Shown: one piece after another, positions 11,982-24,566 of the stretch
How the letters are laid out: every line of letters starts with the position of its first letter
How positions within the stretch are numbered: position 1 is the first letter of the stretch
Source: Hansfordia pulvinata
Taxonomy: Eukaryota; Ascomycota; Sordariomycetes; Xylariales
Direction: 5' to 3'
Assembly: GCA_006538405.1 (NCBI GenBank)
Contig: BJKQ01000010.1
Location: forward strand, 310,001 to 374,000
Length of the DNA: 64,000 nucleotides
Program-made: the position numbers and the translations under genes
Notes under the pieces: model-generated
What the model was told of the DNA's origin: nothing
Databases searched by the model: none
What the model saw: the letters and a program-made list of their open reading frames with translations, nothing else

Positions 11982-14487
11982 ATGTCGTCCTACGATGGCT
12001 CGCGGTCCGCCCGCCAATCCAAGCGGTACTCCATGTCCGCGCTGTACATGTCCATGTCAGCCAATGAGACAGACCTGGAGATTGAAGATGACTTGGCTAA
12101 GGGTGCGTTCTTCCTCCACCGTCTTCTTGCATCCAGTACTGACAGCCGCTGCAGCCCAAAAAGCGCTTCGCGAGTTGAAGGCGAAGATCTCGTCCCAGTC
12201 CAAGAAGAACTTCGTTCTTGAGAAGGATGTTCGCTACCTTGATTCGCGCATCGCCCTGCTCATCCAGAATCGCATGGCTTTAGAGGAGGTAGGTTGGCGC
12301 TTGCAATGGGTGCTGGGCACTGGTTTATCGAATCGCCGAATGTTCGACTGACACAGCTGTAGCAAAATGAGGTCGCGAGTCACCTTGAGGATGCGACAGA
12401 CCTTCAAGAGGGCCATTTCCCCAACGACGACCGAACGCAAAAGTACGGCAATCTCCTATTCCTGCTGCAGTCGGAGCCCCGCCATATTGCCCACCTCTGC
12501 CGCCTGGTTTCCATGGCCGAGATCGACTCTCTCCTGCAGACCGTCATGTTCACCATCTACGGAAACCAGTACGAGAGTCGCGAGGAGCATCTGCTGTTGA
12601 CTATGTTTCAGGTACGTCGAGCCGAATACCCTACGCCGACCAGACGGCCATGTCCTCTCCAGTTGCTAACTTGACAATAGTCGGTGTTGACCTACCAGTT
12701 CGACACGACGGCCGAGTACTCTTCGCTCCTCCGCGCCAACACGCCCGTCTCTCGGATGATGACCACCTACACTAGGCGTGGGCCTGGCCAGAGTTTCTTG
12801 CGCACCGTGCTGGCAGATAGGATTAACAGTCTGATTGAGCTCAAGGACCTCGACCTCGAGATCAACCCGCTCAAAGTCTACGAACGCATGTGCGAGCAGA
12901 TCGAGGAGGACACGGGCAGCCTGCCTGCTAACCTCCCCCGAGGCATCACGGCCGAGCAAGCGGCCGAGAACCCGCAGGTGCAGGCTATCATCGAGCCGCG
13001 ACTGACCATGCTCACGGAAATCGCCAACGGCTTCCTGTCCACCATCATTGACGGGCTTGAGGAGGCGCCTTACGGCATCCGTTGGATCTGCAAGCAGATT
13101 CGCAGTCTGACGAAGCGCAAATACCCTGACGCCAACGACCAGGTCATTTGCACGCTCATTGGCGGCTTTTTCTTCCTGCGCTTCATCAACCCTGCCATTG
13201 TGACTCCCAAGTCGTACATGCTGATCGACGGCATGCCCGCCGAGCGCCCCCGTCGCACCCTGACTCTCATCGCCAAGATGCTGCAGAACCTGGCCAACAA
13301 GCCTTCGTACGCCAAGGAGCCGTACATGGCTAAGCTCTCGCCCTTTATCCAGCAGAACAAAGATAGAGTCAACAAGTTCATGCTCGACCTGTGCGAGGTC
13401 CAGGACTTCTACGACACTCTTGAGATGGACAACTACGTCGCCCTCTCCAAGAAGGATATCGAGCTGTCAATCACTCTCAACGAGATTTACGCCATGCACG
13501 GGCTGCTCGAGAAGCACGCAGGCGAGCTTTGCCAGGACAACAACTCGCATCTGGCCATCATCATGAACGAGCTGGGCCGCGCCCCGGCTCAGGTGCCGCG
13601 CAAAGAGAATCGTGCCATCAACCTGCCTCTGTTCAGCCGCTGGGAGACGGCCATGGACGACCTGACTGCGGCCCTGGACATTACCCAGGAGGAGGTCTTC
13701 TTCATGGAGGCCAAGTCCATTTTCGTCCAGGTCATGCGCTCGATCCCATCGACCAGTACTGTTGCCCGCCGGCCTCTGCGCCTCGAAAGGATCGCTGATG
13801 CGGCGGCGACCTCGCGCAACGACGCCGTCATGGTGCGAAAGGGCATCCGCGCCATGGAACTACTCAGTCAGCTTCAAGATATGCGGGTGATCGATAAGGC
13901 CGATCAGTTCGACCCTCTTCGAAGTGAGGTGGAGCAGGAACTCAACCATCTCGGCTCCCTGAAGGACGGAGTGCTCACCGAGACGTCGAAGCTTGAGGAG
14001 GTGTACAAGACCATCCGCGAGCACAACAACTGGCTTCTGTCGCAACTGGAGACGTACAAGAGCTATTTACACAACGTCCGAAGCCAGTCCGAAGGCAAGA
14101 CGCGCAAGCAGCAGAAACAGCAAGTCTTGGGGCCTTACAAGTTCACCCACACGCAGCTGGAGAGGGAGGGCGTCATTCAGAAGAGTAACGTTCCTGATAA
14201 CAGGAGGAACAACATCTACTTCAACTTCACAAGCCCTCTTCCTGGCACGTTCGTCATCTCACTTCACTACAAAGGTAAGCGCGACAACTCGTTGTTCTGC
14301 GTGCGCACACCGCTAACTTACCCCAGGTCGCAACCGCGGTCTTTTGGAGCTCGATCTCAAGCTAGACGACTTGCTAGAGATGCAGAAGGACAACCAGGAC
14401 GACCTCGATCTCGAATACGTGCAGTTCAACGTGACCAAGGTGCTGGCGCTGCTCAACAAGCGATTTGCCAGGAAGAAGGGGTGGTGA
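11982..14487 (+). CDS. gap1: Ras GTPase-activating protein, Gap1/Sar1 type
   Basis: Predicted exons are 11982-12102, 12155-12288, 12363-12611, 12681-14274 and 14327-14487, giving 752 residues with every junction in phase. Residues about 40-85 are a charged helix. The RasGAP domain spans roughly residues 100-400; it includes LLRANT with a candidate arginine finger (Arg186) and the signature FLRFINPAI near residue 335. A RasGAP_C domain of the IQGAP-related type fills the C-terminal third and ends in KRFARKKGW. The architecture matches fission yeast Gap1/Sar1, which lacks the calponin-homology and IQ motifs of IQGAP. Its family role is to speed GTP hydrolysis on Ras at the plasma membrane and so limit polarity and MAPK signalling. 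The ATG at 11982 (context CACC) starts the conserved MSSYDGSR N-terminus; an in-frame ATG 27 codons upstream is possible. No frame break is seen. Confidence 0.92.
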
Positions 14488-15478
14488 GCTGCTGCGGGCG
14501 CCACGGGCGTTCACGGGGCGGCCTGACGTTTCTCCCTACCCTCTTTGCGATTTGCGACATGATCTGGTTTGGCGGCCAGGCGCGGCGTTATGGAACTTAC
14601 GACCTTGATACCACTTCCTTTGATGTGTCGAATTTGGCTTATGGTGATTTCTATTCTTACCTGCCTGGCCCACCCGGGTTGGCTGGCTGCATTAATGAGT
14701 TATTGGGTCTTTTTGCACATGATACACACCATTATCGAAATAACACGACCTCCTTTGTTCGAACGCGCAGAATGAGGCGAATGTAATATTAATCAGCCCG
14801 ATGTTTACCGATTTTGTCGCTTGTCCTTCTGATGTGGCCGGAATGAGTCCTGATACGAGGCATACATTTGTGACCATTCGGCGGCCTTGCTTGTTCTCCG
14901 CTTTGGGATTCGTCTAAGTTGGTGAGGCAATACACTTTGTGAGCCGCACCTCGGATCTGTCCGAGTCCTCGCCCACCATCTTGGAAGCGTCCGAGGCGGA
15001 CTTGGTGGGTGGTAGTTACAGAGCCTGGCTCCAAGCGGCAACCTTTGTAAAGCGAGGGTCTGTAAGGGGGCGCCATGCAGGCAAATAGATGTGACCAGGA
15101 CCTTTGAAATCTCGAACTTGTGGGGTTGCAAGTTGTGATGCCTGTGCGTGGCTCGGAATGCAGTGGGTGGCTGCGCGTGGTCCGAGACGTAGACGCAAGG
15201 CCGTTCGTTACGCGGGTCTCTTTTCTGCCGAGGCGCGTTGGGATCTCACAGGTCACCCGGCTCGATCCCTCAAAGTGAAAGCAGTTGATTCTCTCCTCAA
15301 GTCGGCGACCGAGGCTTGACTAATATACCAACCCACCTGCCCCCCCCCGGTCTTGCCACCTCGTGTCACCCACCAAAGCCCCCCTCCTCGTGCCTGCTTC
15401 CCCCGTGCCGCACAATCCTCATGACGAGTGACTGCAGGAGAAGGGAAACGGAACAAAGGAAATGAAAGCGAGTATATA
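14488..15478. other. Convergent intergenic region between RasGAP and PTR2
   Basis: Holds the two 3' untranslated regions. After the RasGAP stop the sequence becomes T-rich, with TTTGATG- and TTATG-type stretches suited to polyadenylation signals. No further gene was seen. Confidence 0.5.
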
Positions 15479-18004
15479 TCAGCCCGCCTTGCTGTCCAGG
15501 CCCTGGGCGTGGCGGAGGCGTTCCTGGGCGGCCTGGGCGGCCTGTGCGGCCTCGAGGTCGGCGTCGTCGGTGCGGCTGCCCTTGAAGACGGCCTCGGGCA
15601 GCGCGTTGAGGGCCTCCTCCTCCTTGTCGAGGCTGCGGAAGTTGATCCAGAAGCCGATGCCGCCCTTTTGATGGATGAGACCTTATGGTTAGTTGGGGAG
15701 GTTCCCTTCCTTTTGGCGCGGAAGAAAAGTTGTCCTGCGGGGGGGGGAGGAGAGAGAGAGAGGAGGGTCTGATGGGGAACCAATGACGGTGATTTTTGAA
15801 CAGATATGATGACTTACCAGCAAGGCGATGATGGCCGTGGTGGTGTAGAGCCAGACCTGCAAGGGGTCGGCGGCGAGGCCGACAAAGGCCTGGGAGAGGG
15901 CGGCGGACAGGGCCTGGGTGAACCAGAACATGCCGGTGACGAAGCCGCGCATGTTCCTGGGGGCCTTTGTGAAGGCGTACTCGAGGCCGGTGATGGAGGC
16001 GCCAATCTCGGACAGGGCGATGAGGACGTAGGAGGGGTCTGGACCCAGACGGACAGGTCGGGGGGCCCGATGTCGGCGCAGGCCTCGTTGTCGACGAAGC
16101 CGTAGCCCATGGAGGGGCGGCAGGGGCTGAGCATGTAGATGTAGTGCTGGGTGATGGCGGCGCAGACCATGGACAGGGCGGCGAACATGAAGCCGGCCAT
16201 CATCTTCTTGATGGGGGAGACGTTGACCCCGAAGCGGCGCAGCAGGGGGTAGAGCAGCTTGTCGCAGATCGGGATGAAGATGAGCAGGGCGAGGGCGTCG
16301 AGGTTGTTGACGACGTCGTTGGGCACGCCGTCGAGCCGCATGGTGGCGGCCTGGGAGACGAGGTTGTTGTACAGCTGGTTGTAGGGCAGCCAGAAGAGGG
16401 GCAGGTAGATGAAGACCAGGCAGGCCTTGAAGCCGCGGCGCACCTCGTCGACCCACGCGTCGTCGAACGTCATCCAGGCCGGGCGCTCGGCCTCGGGGAT
16501 GCGGCTGGGCTTGGCTCGGTCCCAGAATTCCCCCCGCTGGCCGCCTCGGAGGCCGCCCCGGCGAAGGCACAGCCAAAGGATGCCGAGGGCCTTGCCGAGG
16601 GTGGATCCGGAGGGCGGGCGGCGGACGTAGCGGCGGCGGAAGGCCAGCAGGACGACGGGGCAGGCGAGGAACAGCAGCGTGGGCAGGGTGAAGGCCAGCC
16701 AGAAGCCGACGTACTTCTCGGCGTAGACCATGGCGATGGAGCCCGTCAGGGAGCCGACGTTGATAAAAAAGTAGTAGCGCATGTAGATGACGGAGATGGT
16801 GGCCACGGGGTCGACGATGACGCGCTCGCCCCCCTTGAGAGTCTTGACCGTCGCCCGCGGCTGCTTGGCCTCGTACTGCTCCGCGATCATGGGCGAGATG
16901 TTGGCCTTGAAGAAGCCCACGCCCATGCCGAAGAAGATCAGCCCCACCGAGAAGCAGCCCAGCGCCCCCGACGGGTTGGCAATGACCGGCGGCAGCGCCG
17001 ACACCACGATGATGATGTGCCCAAACGTCGCCACCACAATCGCCACGTGGATCGTCTTGTACTTGCCCAGGTACGTGTCCGAGATCCAGCCGCCTTTACG
17101 GGGGAGAGGGGATGATTAGTAGGGGGGGAAGACGTCTAACGAAAGGAGCGGAAAAGGGGGAAAGGGGGGAAAAAGAGGGGCGGAGAGAAAAGGGGGGCTC
17201 CAGAAGAAGAAAAAGAAGAAGAAGAAGAACAGCACGCCGGCCCCAACTTACCCAGAAGTGGCATCAAGTACGACCAGAAGCTGTTAAACAGCGATAGTCC
17301 CGTCGAGGCGCGCTGGCCGAATCCCAGCGCGCCGGCCTGCTCGAGTCCCGCGGCGCCGGTGGTGGAGCCCTCGGGGAGGGGCTGAGCTATGAAGTTGACG
17401 ACTGCGACAAGAAGGGAGAGGCGAGGAGGGGGAGGAAGGATTTCAGGTCAGCTCGAGTATACTAGGTAAGCCAAGGCAAGGCAAGGCAAGGCAAGGCAAG
17501 GCAAGGCAAGGCAAGGCAAGGTAGGTAGTCATGCCGGCGGCCGGCGGCAAAGCACCCGCGCTCCTATAGCAGGCAGCAGCAAGGCGTTCACACAAACAGC
17601 CACCACGCCCTCGGACCGACCCGACCCGACCCGGGACCTGGGAACGCCGTGCGTGACTTACAGACTGCCGTCGTCCCGTAGTACGCGAACCGCTCGCACA
17701 GCTCCACAAACGCAATGGTGTAGATGATCCAGTCGATGGGGCCCTTGACGCGGCGCAGCGTCTGCAGCTCGTGGGCCGTCGGGTACTCCTCGCCGTTGGG
17801 GCCCCGGAGCACGTCGCCGTCGGCGTCGGCGATGGACGAGGAGCCCGAGGCGCCGTCCTTGTCGGCGTCGGCGCCCCCGGCCCTCTTCTCGCTCACGACG
17901 GGCCTGGCGTCGTCGTCGTCGGCGGAGGCGGCGGCGGCGGCATTGGTGGTCTCGACCGCCGGGGCGACGCCGCCCTTGGCCTCGGGACTCGTGTCTGGCG
18001 ACAT
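15479..18004 (-). CDS. ptr2: PTR2-family peptide transporter (POT), frame break in exon 3
   Basis: Exons on the minus strand are 18004-17662, 17401-17252, 17093-15818 and 15664-15479; about 651 residues once one base is restored. It is a plasma-membrane proton-coupled di/tripeptide importer with about 12 membrane helices. Family signatures are visible: the ERFAYYGTT motif at the end of exon 1, GGWISDTYLGKYKTI at the start of exon 3, and YYFFINVGS, equivalent to the FYING motif. The N-terminus is a hydrophilic Ala/Asp-rich tail; the C-terminus is cytosolic and Ala/Gln-rich. The conserved WVQTP..YVLIALSEI segment crosses a frame change at 16034-16037 (a run of four G on the plus strand), where one base appears to be missing. 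All other junctions are in phase only if it is restored. An acceptor-like CCCACAG just upstream of the chosen ATG leaves open an additional 5' exon. Confidence 0.9.
17470..17521 (+). repeat. (GGCAA)n pentanucleotide repeat in PTR2 intron 1
   Basis: About ten tandem GGCAA units lie inside the predicted 260-base first intron of the peptide transporter gene, which runs on the opposite strand. The repeat explains why this intron is long for a fungus. Confidence 0.9.
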
Positions 18005-18388
18005 GGGCGGATGGCTGGAGACCCGGGGCTCGTACCATTCGGGAGAGAGGGCTTTGGCTGTGGGAAGAGAGGAGGAGGAGGAGGAGGAGGAAGAGGGGAT
18101 TGGTTGTGTAGCTGCGGCCCTTTTCTGAGCTGGGTTTACACGCGACGCCCCCGGGTGTGTGTTTCTGGCGGGGAGCAAGGGCGAAGATGGCCCAGCTGAC
18201 ACCAGATTCCAAGACAGTATGCACGTGCAAGTAATAAGATAGATAGGAGGTAGGTGGTAGATACGCATGTATCCGCGGGAGCAGGCGGGGCATCGCCGGG
18301 CTTTTATCGACTACCCTGACCGTTGCATTCTGTGCTCAGTCAAGTCGAAGCAACCGAAAACTTGGAGAATATGAGTGGGCAGCAGAAG

Positions 18389-18410
18389 CCCCCCCCCCCC
18401 CCCCCCCCCC
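18389..18410 (+). repeat. Poly-C tract of 22 bases
   Basis: An uninterrupted run of 22 C about 385 bases upstream of the PTR2 start codon. Its true length is doubtful because single-base losses in G/C runs are common across this window. Confidence 0.85.
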
Positions 18411-18650
18411 AAACACCACCAAGAAGGGGAGCCTGTGATAGGTGTGTGATAGAAACGCGATAGATACGTGCCAGACTTTCCATGCCCTGCCTGTTCTGTT
18501 CTCCCCTTCCCCCAAAACCCCCACTCAGACGCTCCCAGGGTAGGCGTCGAAGAAACCCGCGCCAACTTCGCCTGCACACATGCAGATCGCCAGTCTGGAG
18601 GTGCGGCGTGCAGCGACAGCCGCCCTCGCCCAGGATTTCCCAAGCATCTT

Positions 18651-18653
18651 GCT

Positions 18654-18692
<39 letters not shown>
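18651..18692 (+). repeat. (GGCT)n tetranucleotide repeat
   Basis: About ten GGCT units in tandem in intergenic DNA upstream of the peptide transporter. No coding evidence. Confidence 0.9.
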
Positions 18693-18699
<7 letters not shown>

Positions 18700-21188
18700 G
18701 TAGGTACGTTACGCCGGACGGTGATCGCGTGCTACCCTGTGCTACATGTACGCGGTATCGACCACCCTGGAAAAGACGACAGGGACTTCTGAAGGGGGGG
18801 GCAGGGGTCCGGAGGCGAGCCTTGCCGCAGGTGCCTACCAGCCTCCTACATGGGACGGCGAGCCGGCGATGGCAAGTGATGCATGCCGGCCGCCTTGGCG
18901 TCCTTTGCGAGGTTGCCCACGCTCACGGCCTATCAGGGATGGCGCCGCCGGCCAGACTGTTCGTCGCCGGGGTCACTGGCGCGAGGAAGCCCGCGTCTTG
19001 TCAGCGGCGGCGGCGGTGGTGGTGTTTCTTTCGGCACCCTGTATCCGAGGAAAGGAGGGGTTCGATGTGACAGCAGGTAAAGCCCAGCCCTCTATCGCGA
19101 GGCATTCCGTCAGCGATCATTGGTCGTCCGCTCTTGGCCCGACAAATCAGCCAGTGTAGGGCTGAAGCGGCCACGGCGGTGGTCTTGAGTGCCGAGGTGG
19201 CGGCGGCGATATCTGGTGTTCTGTTCTGAAAAGGGTCAATCCTAATTATCCAAACCCTTCGAAAACTGTCTGGAACACCTCAGTTATCAGCAGTGCGCCT
19301 TGATTCACACCTGTTCATCTCAAGCTCCCAAGCGCACACGACGAGACAGCGGCCGCGACTCCACACCCAGGCTGAACAGACCCCTGCCCAGGCACGGAGC
19401 AGTCAACTGGTCAGAAACGAAGCTTGCTTATCCAGGGGCCCAGGGCGGGCACATCTGCCCTCCTTCCGAATGTGGCTATGAGCCCGGCTCGCGCCGGCTC
19501 ACTACCTGCCTTACCTTATCCTTCAATGCGCCAGTCGTGCCTCGTCGATTGTCAGCATCTCGTGTGTGTCGGGGCGGGTTTGTTCCGCCCGACCGCCCGC
19601 CCGTTGCCGCCATGTTTCCACAGCCTTGTAGGCCCCTGGGCCATCTGTACTCGCGGAAGCAATTCGGCGGGCGCCACCCCTTCGAGAACCATTGAGCCTC
19701 ACGTAAACCAGGTGGAGCAGCACTGAACACACCTGGCTGCCCGCGTGAGACGAGGGGTCCGTTCCTACCAGGTACAGCACGATGTCACCTGTGCTTATGC
19801 CTTGGGCTCCAGGCCAGGCCCAGTGGGGTGGATGCGACGTGGAGGATCAGGCGTCGACTGAACTTGACCTCGCCTGGAAGCAGCAAGTAGGGCAGCGAGC
19901 GGCCGCGATCGTCCGACGGCTCCCCATTCCCCATGTTCCTAGGGCCGATCTTGGCAGCATGGGTGCGTGTGCGGATAAACGCGTCTCCAACAACGCGCCT
20001 CCGTCCTCTTCCAGTATGGCATCGGAGTGCACCTCGTCGACAGGGGTTCTCGTTGCAGCCCGCTCCGATGGAGATAACGGATGGCGGGGTCGATAGCCGT
20101 CACGCATGACTTCCCTCCCAAGCATCAGGTCGGCTAGATGCGCATGATCTGCTACACGTACTGGCACCCCATGCCGGCTCTGCAAGAACGAGCGCACTGC
20201 GTGAAGGAAACGGGCAAGATGCGTTTTGGCTGCAGGAAACGCCTGCTGGAGAAGCCTTGGAATGATAGCAGTGGCCGACAAGGTGGGTGGAATGCGTACA
20301 TTCAGGGAGCCGCTCTGTCTTTCCCGCCTTGCATCCGAAGTCCTGTGGACGCGATCGCCGCGGACAGGGAGGAGGTGAGTGACAGCCCGACTGGTAAAAA
20401 TAAAAAGGCGCTGTCTCGTTCTACGGATGCTTCAAAGCAGCATGTCCCGTCTAGCCTCACTAGGCACCGTTTGTCTCAGTTGGGGTCGTCAGAGATCATA
20501 CATACTTGCCGACGCGAAGAGCAGTGGGACCGTGGGCGACGCAGGGACTGTATCTCCTGACATCCGAGCCAGCCTGTATACCAGTCAGCACTGAGAACAT
20601 GCAACACGGTCCTGGTATACAGACTGATACCTCGACCGGCGAGCACTCATGACCGATTCGAGCCTTCAAGACCACGGGGCACCGGCCTGCAGACGAGGAG
20701 CCAAGGCCACGGTCAGGAAAAACAAATCTATTCTTTTCGGGAATTGATAGCTTGGGACGGAGAATCGCCCGTGTCAACCTCTACAAAGAAATAACCGCCT
20801 GTTCTGGTATAATACGCGCAAGAAACATAGACCAACTCGGCCATGGCTTTCCTGTTGCCTCAGGTGCATTGGGCGGTTTGCATGGAAGCCCTCCGAAATT
20901 TCACGCTGCGTGGACGACTGAGCGCGACTGGCACCAGCTCATTGTTAGCAGACAACGCGCAAAAACAGCGCGCAACCCACGTGTCTGTCTGATGCCGAGC
21001 GTCGACCGTCGTTCCCCCGCCTTCAAGGCCACGGCTCAGGAATCGTCACTGATCCATGCCATGAAGTGGCTGGAGCAACCTGGCTTCTCTCAAAGAACAG
21101 TCTCCACCTAGGAAGACGAGGGGACAGGCTCCTCCGCGAACTTGCCGTTCACTGCTGTGAGGTCGTCTGGACAGAGAACAACTTGCAA

Positions 21189-22196
21189 CTAAGAAGTTGG
21201 GGCAGACTTCTGGGCGGGCTTGTCATCCACTTCCATGGCATCGTCGCCGCCCTCCTCAGCGTCGCCCTCTTCGCCTTCGACCTCCTCCTCCAGGTCATCC
21301 TCGCTCTCGTTCTCAAGATCGACACTGCCGTCGTCGGAGGCTTCCTCGTCCTCGGCGCCCTCGGGCTGCTCAGCACTGGCACCACCCATGTCGGTGTCGC
21401 CGTCGGCGGCGGGAGCGCCGGCACCGGCGGCGGCCTCCTCGGCGGCCTCTTCAGCAGCTTCTTCCTCGAGCTCTTCGGCGCCGTACTCGTCCTCGTCGAC
21501 ATTCGCATCCGCCTCAGGCTGCTCGGGGGGAATTCGGCCGGGGCGGAGGCCTCTGAGTCCCTGCAGGGCATGTCAGTTGGGGGCGCGGGGCACGGGCGAG
21601 CGGCAGAGATGGACATACCACTTGATGGCGAAGCGCGTAACGCGCGGCTTGTCGGCCAGAATGTTGCGACGGATCTTATCGACGTTCGGCTTTGAGGGAG
21701 GGTCGGCGCTCAGCTCCTCGAGCTCGTACTCATTGTTGACGTAGTAGCCAATGCGAACGAACTCGCGGCCGTCGTAGGCGCAGGTCAAAAGGACGACGGT
21801 GACACCGAGAATGTCCGAGTCAGGAATGCGGTCGGTCTTGGGCGAGTCGGCCTCGAAGACGAACTTGTTGACACCGACAGGAATGGGACCGACGAAGAGC
21901 GAGTCGAGCTCCTGGTCGTACTGGTCACTGGGGCGGAGCTGCGTTAGAGGGCGGGCGGCGGTCGAGGGCGCGAAGCGGGGGCTTACGAGGTGGCAGAGCC
22001 AACGTAGGTGAGCTTCCATTCGAGATCTGTGGGCAGGGGAGTCAGCAGGGGCGACGACGGGAACAAAAGGGCAGAGTGGCGACATACCCTTCTCCAGCTG
22101 CTCGAGGCACTCAAAGGTGATCTCGAACTCGTACTTGTCTGTGAACTTTGCGGGGTTGTTGAGGATGTTTACCCCGAGCAGTGAGACGACCGACAT
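21189..22196 (-). CDS. asf1: Histone H3-H4 chaperone ASF1, frame break in last exon
   Basis: Exons on the minus strand are 22196-22088, 22026-21987, 21927-21619 and 21560-21189; about 276 residues after restoring one base. ASF1 binds the H3-H4 dimer and hands it to CAF-1 or HIRA during replication-coupled and replication-independent nucleosome assembly. The N-terminal immunoglobulin-like core (residues 1 to about 155) is highly conserved: it starts [18 protein letters not shown] and includes [32 protein letters not shown] and IGYYVNNEY. The C-terminal 110 residues are an acidic Glu/Asp/Ala tail, as in other fungal ASF1 proteins. Exon 4 opens in the conserved [13 protein letters not shown] frame, but the acidic tail lies in another frame. 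Adding one base to the run of six G (plus strand) at 21525-21530 joins FPP to [15 protein letters not shown]. The gene is divergent from RNA14. Confidence 0.95.
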
Positions 22197-24566
22197 GATG
22201 GCGGTTCGGGAGTGGTGGCCGGAGAAGGGGGAGAGTCGGGCAAAGCAGCGAGGACGGCGATGGCGGCGTGGCACGAGTGGTGGTGTTGAGGGGTGGGCAG
22301 TTGAGGATGCAGGCAGGCCAGGTGGGTGTGGGGGGTGGAATGTGGGTGATGGCGATGGTGGGGTTTGTGTCGGTGTAGCTGGCAGCTAATCACAGAGGGT
22401 GGGAGATGCAGCGCTGGAGATCCAGGCCTGGTGCACTGTAAAGCAGCTTAATCCTAAATTTACAACCAAGATGAGGAGCTCTATGTAATGAACAGGGCAA
22501 AGAGGATGTGTGCAGTCTAGAGGGGGAGGAGAATGGGATTGTTGAGATGGGAAAACGTGGTAAATGGGGGACTGGGGCAAAGATGTGAGCAAAACAACTG
22601 GCAAGTCTAACTCAGCAGAGAGGAGGCAGGAACCACCTGCATGCATCCATCTCAGCAACAGCTTTCCCAGCAGGGCAGCAGCTCCTACAGTTGCATGTAC
22701 CCAGGCTAGTACCTGGCACCTGCAACACATTCAATTCACAGAGACAGAGGAGGGGGCTGGTGCTCTCTGCATGGCTTGTTGATCAACAGGGTGCATGTGG
22801 GCTGCTCAGAGGGGGCTGTCCCGACGCGACTTTTGGCGCGGCAGCCGGCGCGTAAAGTGGTCGCATCTATTTACAGTGAGTTCTGTGGGTAAACACAGGG
22901 CTAATCATAAGAGGTATTCTCTTCCCAGCCTTGCCAGCCCAGCAATATTGAGAGGCTGGGAGGAGGGGACTTGTGCTCTGGTGCCTGTGCCACTAAGATA
23001 GAGGTATCTGCTCCCACTTACTCGTACCTACATGTGGGCAAACAGACTTCCAACTATGAACAGCCTGTGGTCCATGCATAAAGCTTGGGCTCAGACTGAT
23101 CAATACATCCAATTGAACATGAAGCATGGGCCTTGCATAGACCTGCCTACAATCACTTCATACCTTGGGTACTACATGTCTAGTGCAATTTTAAGCAGCC
23201 AGTTGAGGCTGGTGGCTTATTAAAGGTCTATGCTTGGCTTCCTGTACATTCAGGAAAAGGGACTGCATCCAGGATGCTACATGTTGGTTAGGTACTTCCT
23301 TAGGCACTTAGGTAGGTACCTGGTAGTTTCGCTTTCCAGTAAGACTGCTTCAGGTTAGCCTTCAGTGGTCATATCGTTATGTTGGTTTTCCTTGGCTTTC
23401 TTCCTGTCCTATAAAGACTCCCGTTCTTTACCTTCAGTGTGACTGATAAGGCTGAACTGACCCTGAACTCCTTTATACAGCCAGCATCCCAAGTCATCTG
23501 CACCCAGTAGCTGCTCAAGCTGCTTTGAAAAAAATCTATATGTGCTGGCAAACTGGCAGGGGGAGCTGGTGCAGGAGACTCCTGCCTGGACCCGCACTGC
23601 ATTCACAAGGTAGCGGTACATGAGATCACCAAGCCACTGCAGCTTTGCCACTTAACACAGCAGAAGCTTTATGTACCTCTACAAACCACAAACCAAGCCG
23701 GATGGAAACTCCACCATCCTCCACCTGCAGGCAGGGACAAAGGCAGAACCTATGTACATCCACCAATGTAACTGCATGAGCTGCTAGCTCCCAGTACTCG
23801 TACCCGTACCTGAGCAGGGTGGAAGGCAGCCCGAACCGGCTGGTGTAGATCGGCTGGCAGCAGCAAACAGCCTTGCCGTCGGGTGTTTGCTCCAGTCGTT
23901 CCTTTCATCATCACCACCTCTCCCTCTCGGCCTGGTCCTCCCCCCATCCCATCTCATCTCAATCTGTCCCTGCCAGTCTTTCTTCTCTTCGCACACATCG
24001 AGCCCATTGTTCTGCTCCTGAGCCACAGCTACATTCGCGCCTCGGATCCCACGCGCCTGTCCATTCGCCATCGCAAACCCATCTCGTGTCGCAATCCTCG
24101 TGTCCCCGTCAGCAGCCAACTCTTCCGACCCATTGCTGTGCTGCGCTACCCTCTACGCCGTTGAGCCACATCGCCGCGCGGCCCATCCATCTGCCCTCCG
24201 CTTCGATCTGCGAAAGAATGTCCCAGTAGGCTGCCACCCAGCTGCTGCACAGTTGCGCCGCGCCGCTCCTCGTCGCGAGCTGCAAGCACACCCATCCATC
24301 CCGACTCGCGCAGTCTCGTCTTCTGTCATCCAGGATCCGTCTGCGTGAATCCGACCTACCAAGCCGTGCCATACACCGCATTGCGACCGCAGCAGTATCT
24401 CTGTCCGCCGGCGCAATAGCAGCACTGTTCAAGCGCACCTGCATGATCAATCGCGATTGTCGCAAATCCCATCCACGCGCCAATCGGCCCAGTCGCGTCT
24501 GCCGAGAGTGAAAAATACCCATATACAAGCTTCTTGCCGCGAGAGCTTGATCGGCAGCTTAGCGCG
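22197..24566. other. Divergent intergenic region between ASF1 and RNA14
   Basis: The first 200 bases form the ASF1 leader and promoter. The last 700 bases (about 23850-24566) are C/T-rich RNA14 leader. The middle is a CpG-depleted block, annotated separately. No gene was found. Confidence 0.6.
22390..23780. other. CpG-depleted, TpG/CpA-rich block, possible decayed repeat
   Basis: By my reading about a dozen CpG dinucleotides occur in roughly 1.3 kb, whereas neighbouring DNA has several in every 60 bases. TG, CA and TGCA are common. The depletion is interrupted at about 22819-22863 by a short block with about nine CpG. No open frame or terminal repeat is visible. The pattern fits an old sequence that lost CpG by cytosine deamination, such as a degenerate transposon, but no family can be named. 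Confidence 0.6.

Larger units (their letters stand above)
18005..21188. other. Intergenic region between PTR2 and ASF1
   Basis: About 3.2 kb with the PTR2 promoter on the left and the ASF1 3' region on the right. It contains a poly-C tract and a GGCT repeat. Small open frames on both strands have no domain, no consistent intron structure and no signal peptide, so I call none of them. Confidence 0.5.

Noticed and set aside
16034..16037. Programmed ribosomal frameshifting as cause of the frame changes
   Set aside because: The changes occur in unrelated genes at plain G/C runs without slippery-site context, and all but one need the same one-base correction; assembly error is simpler.
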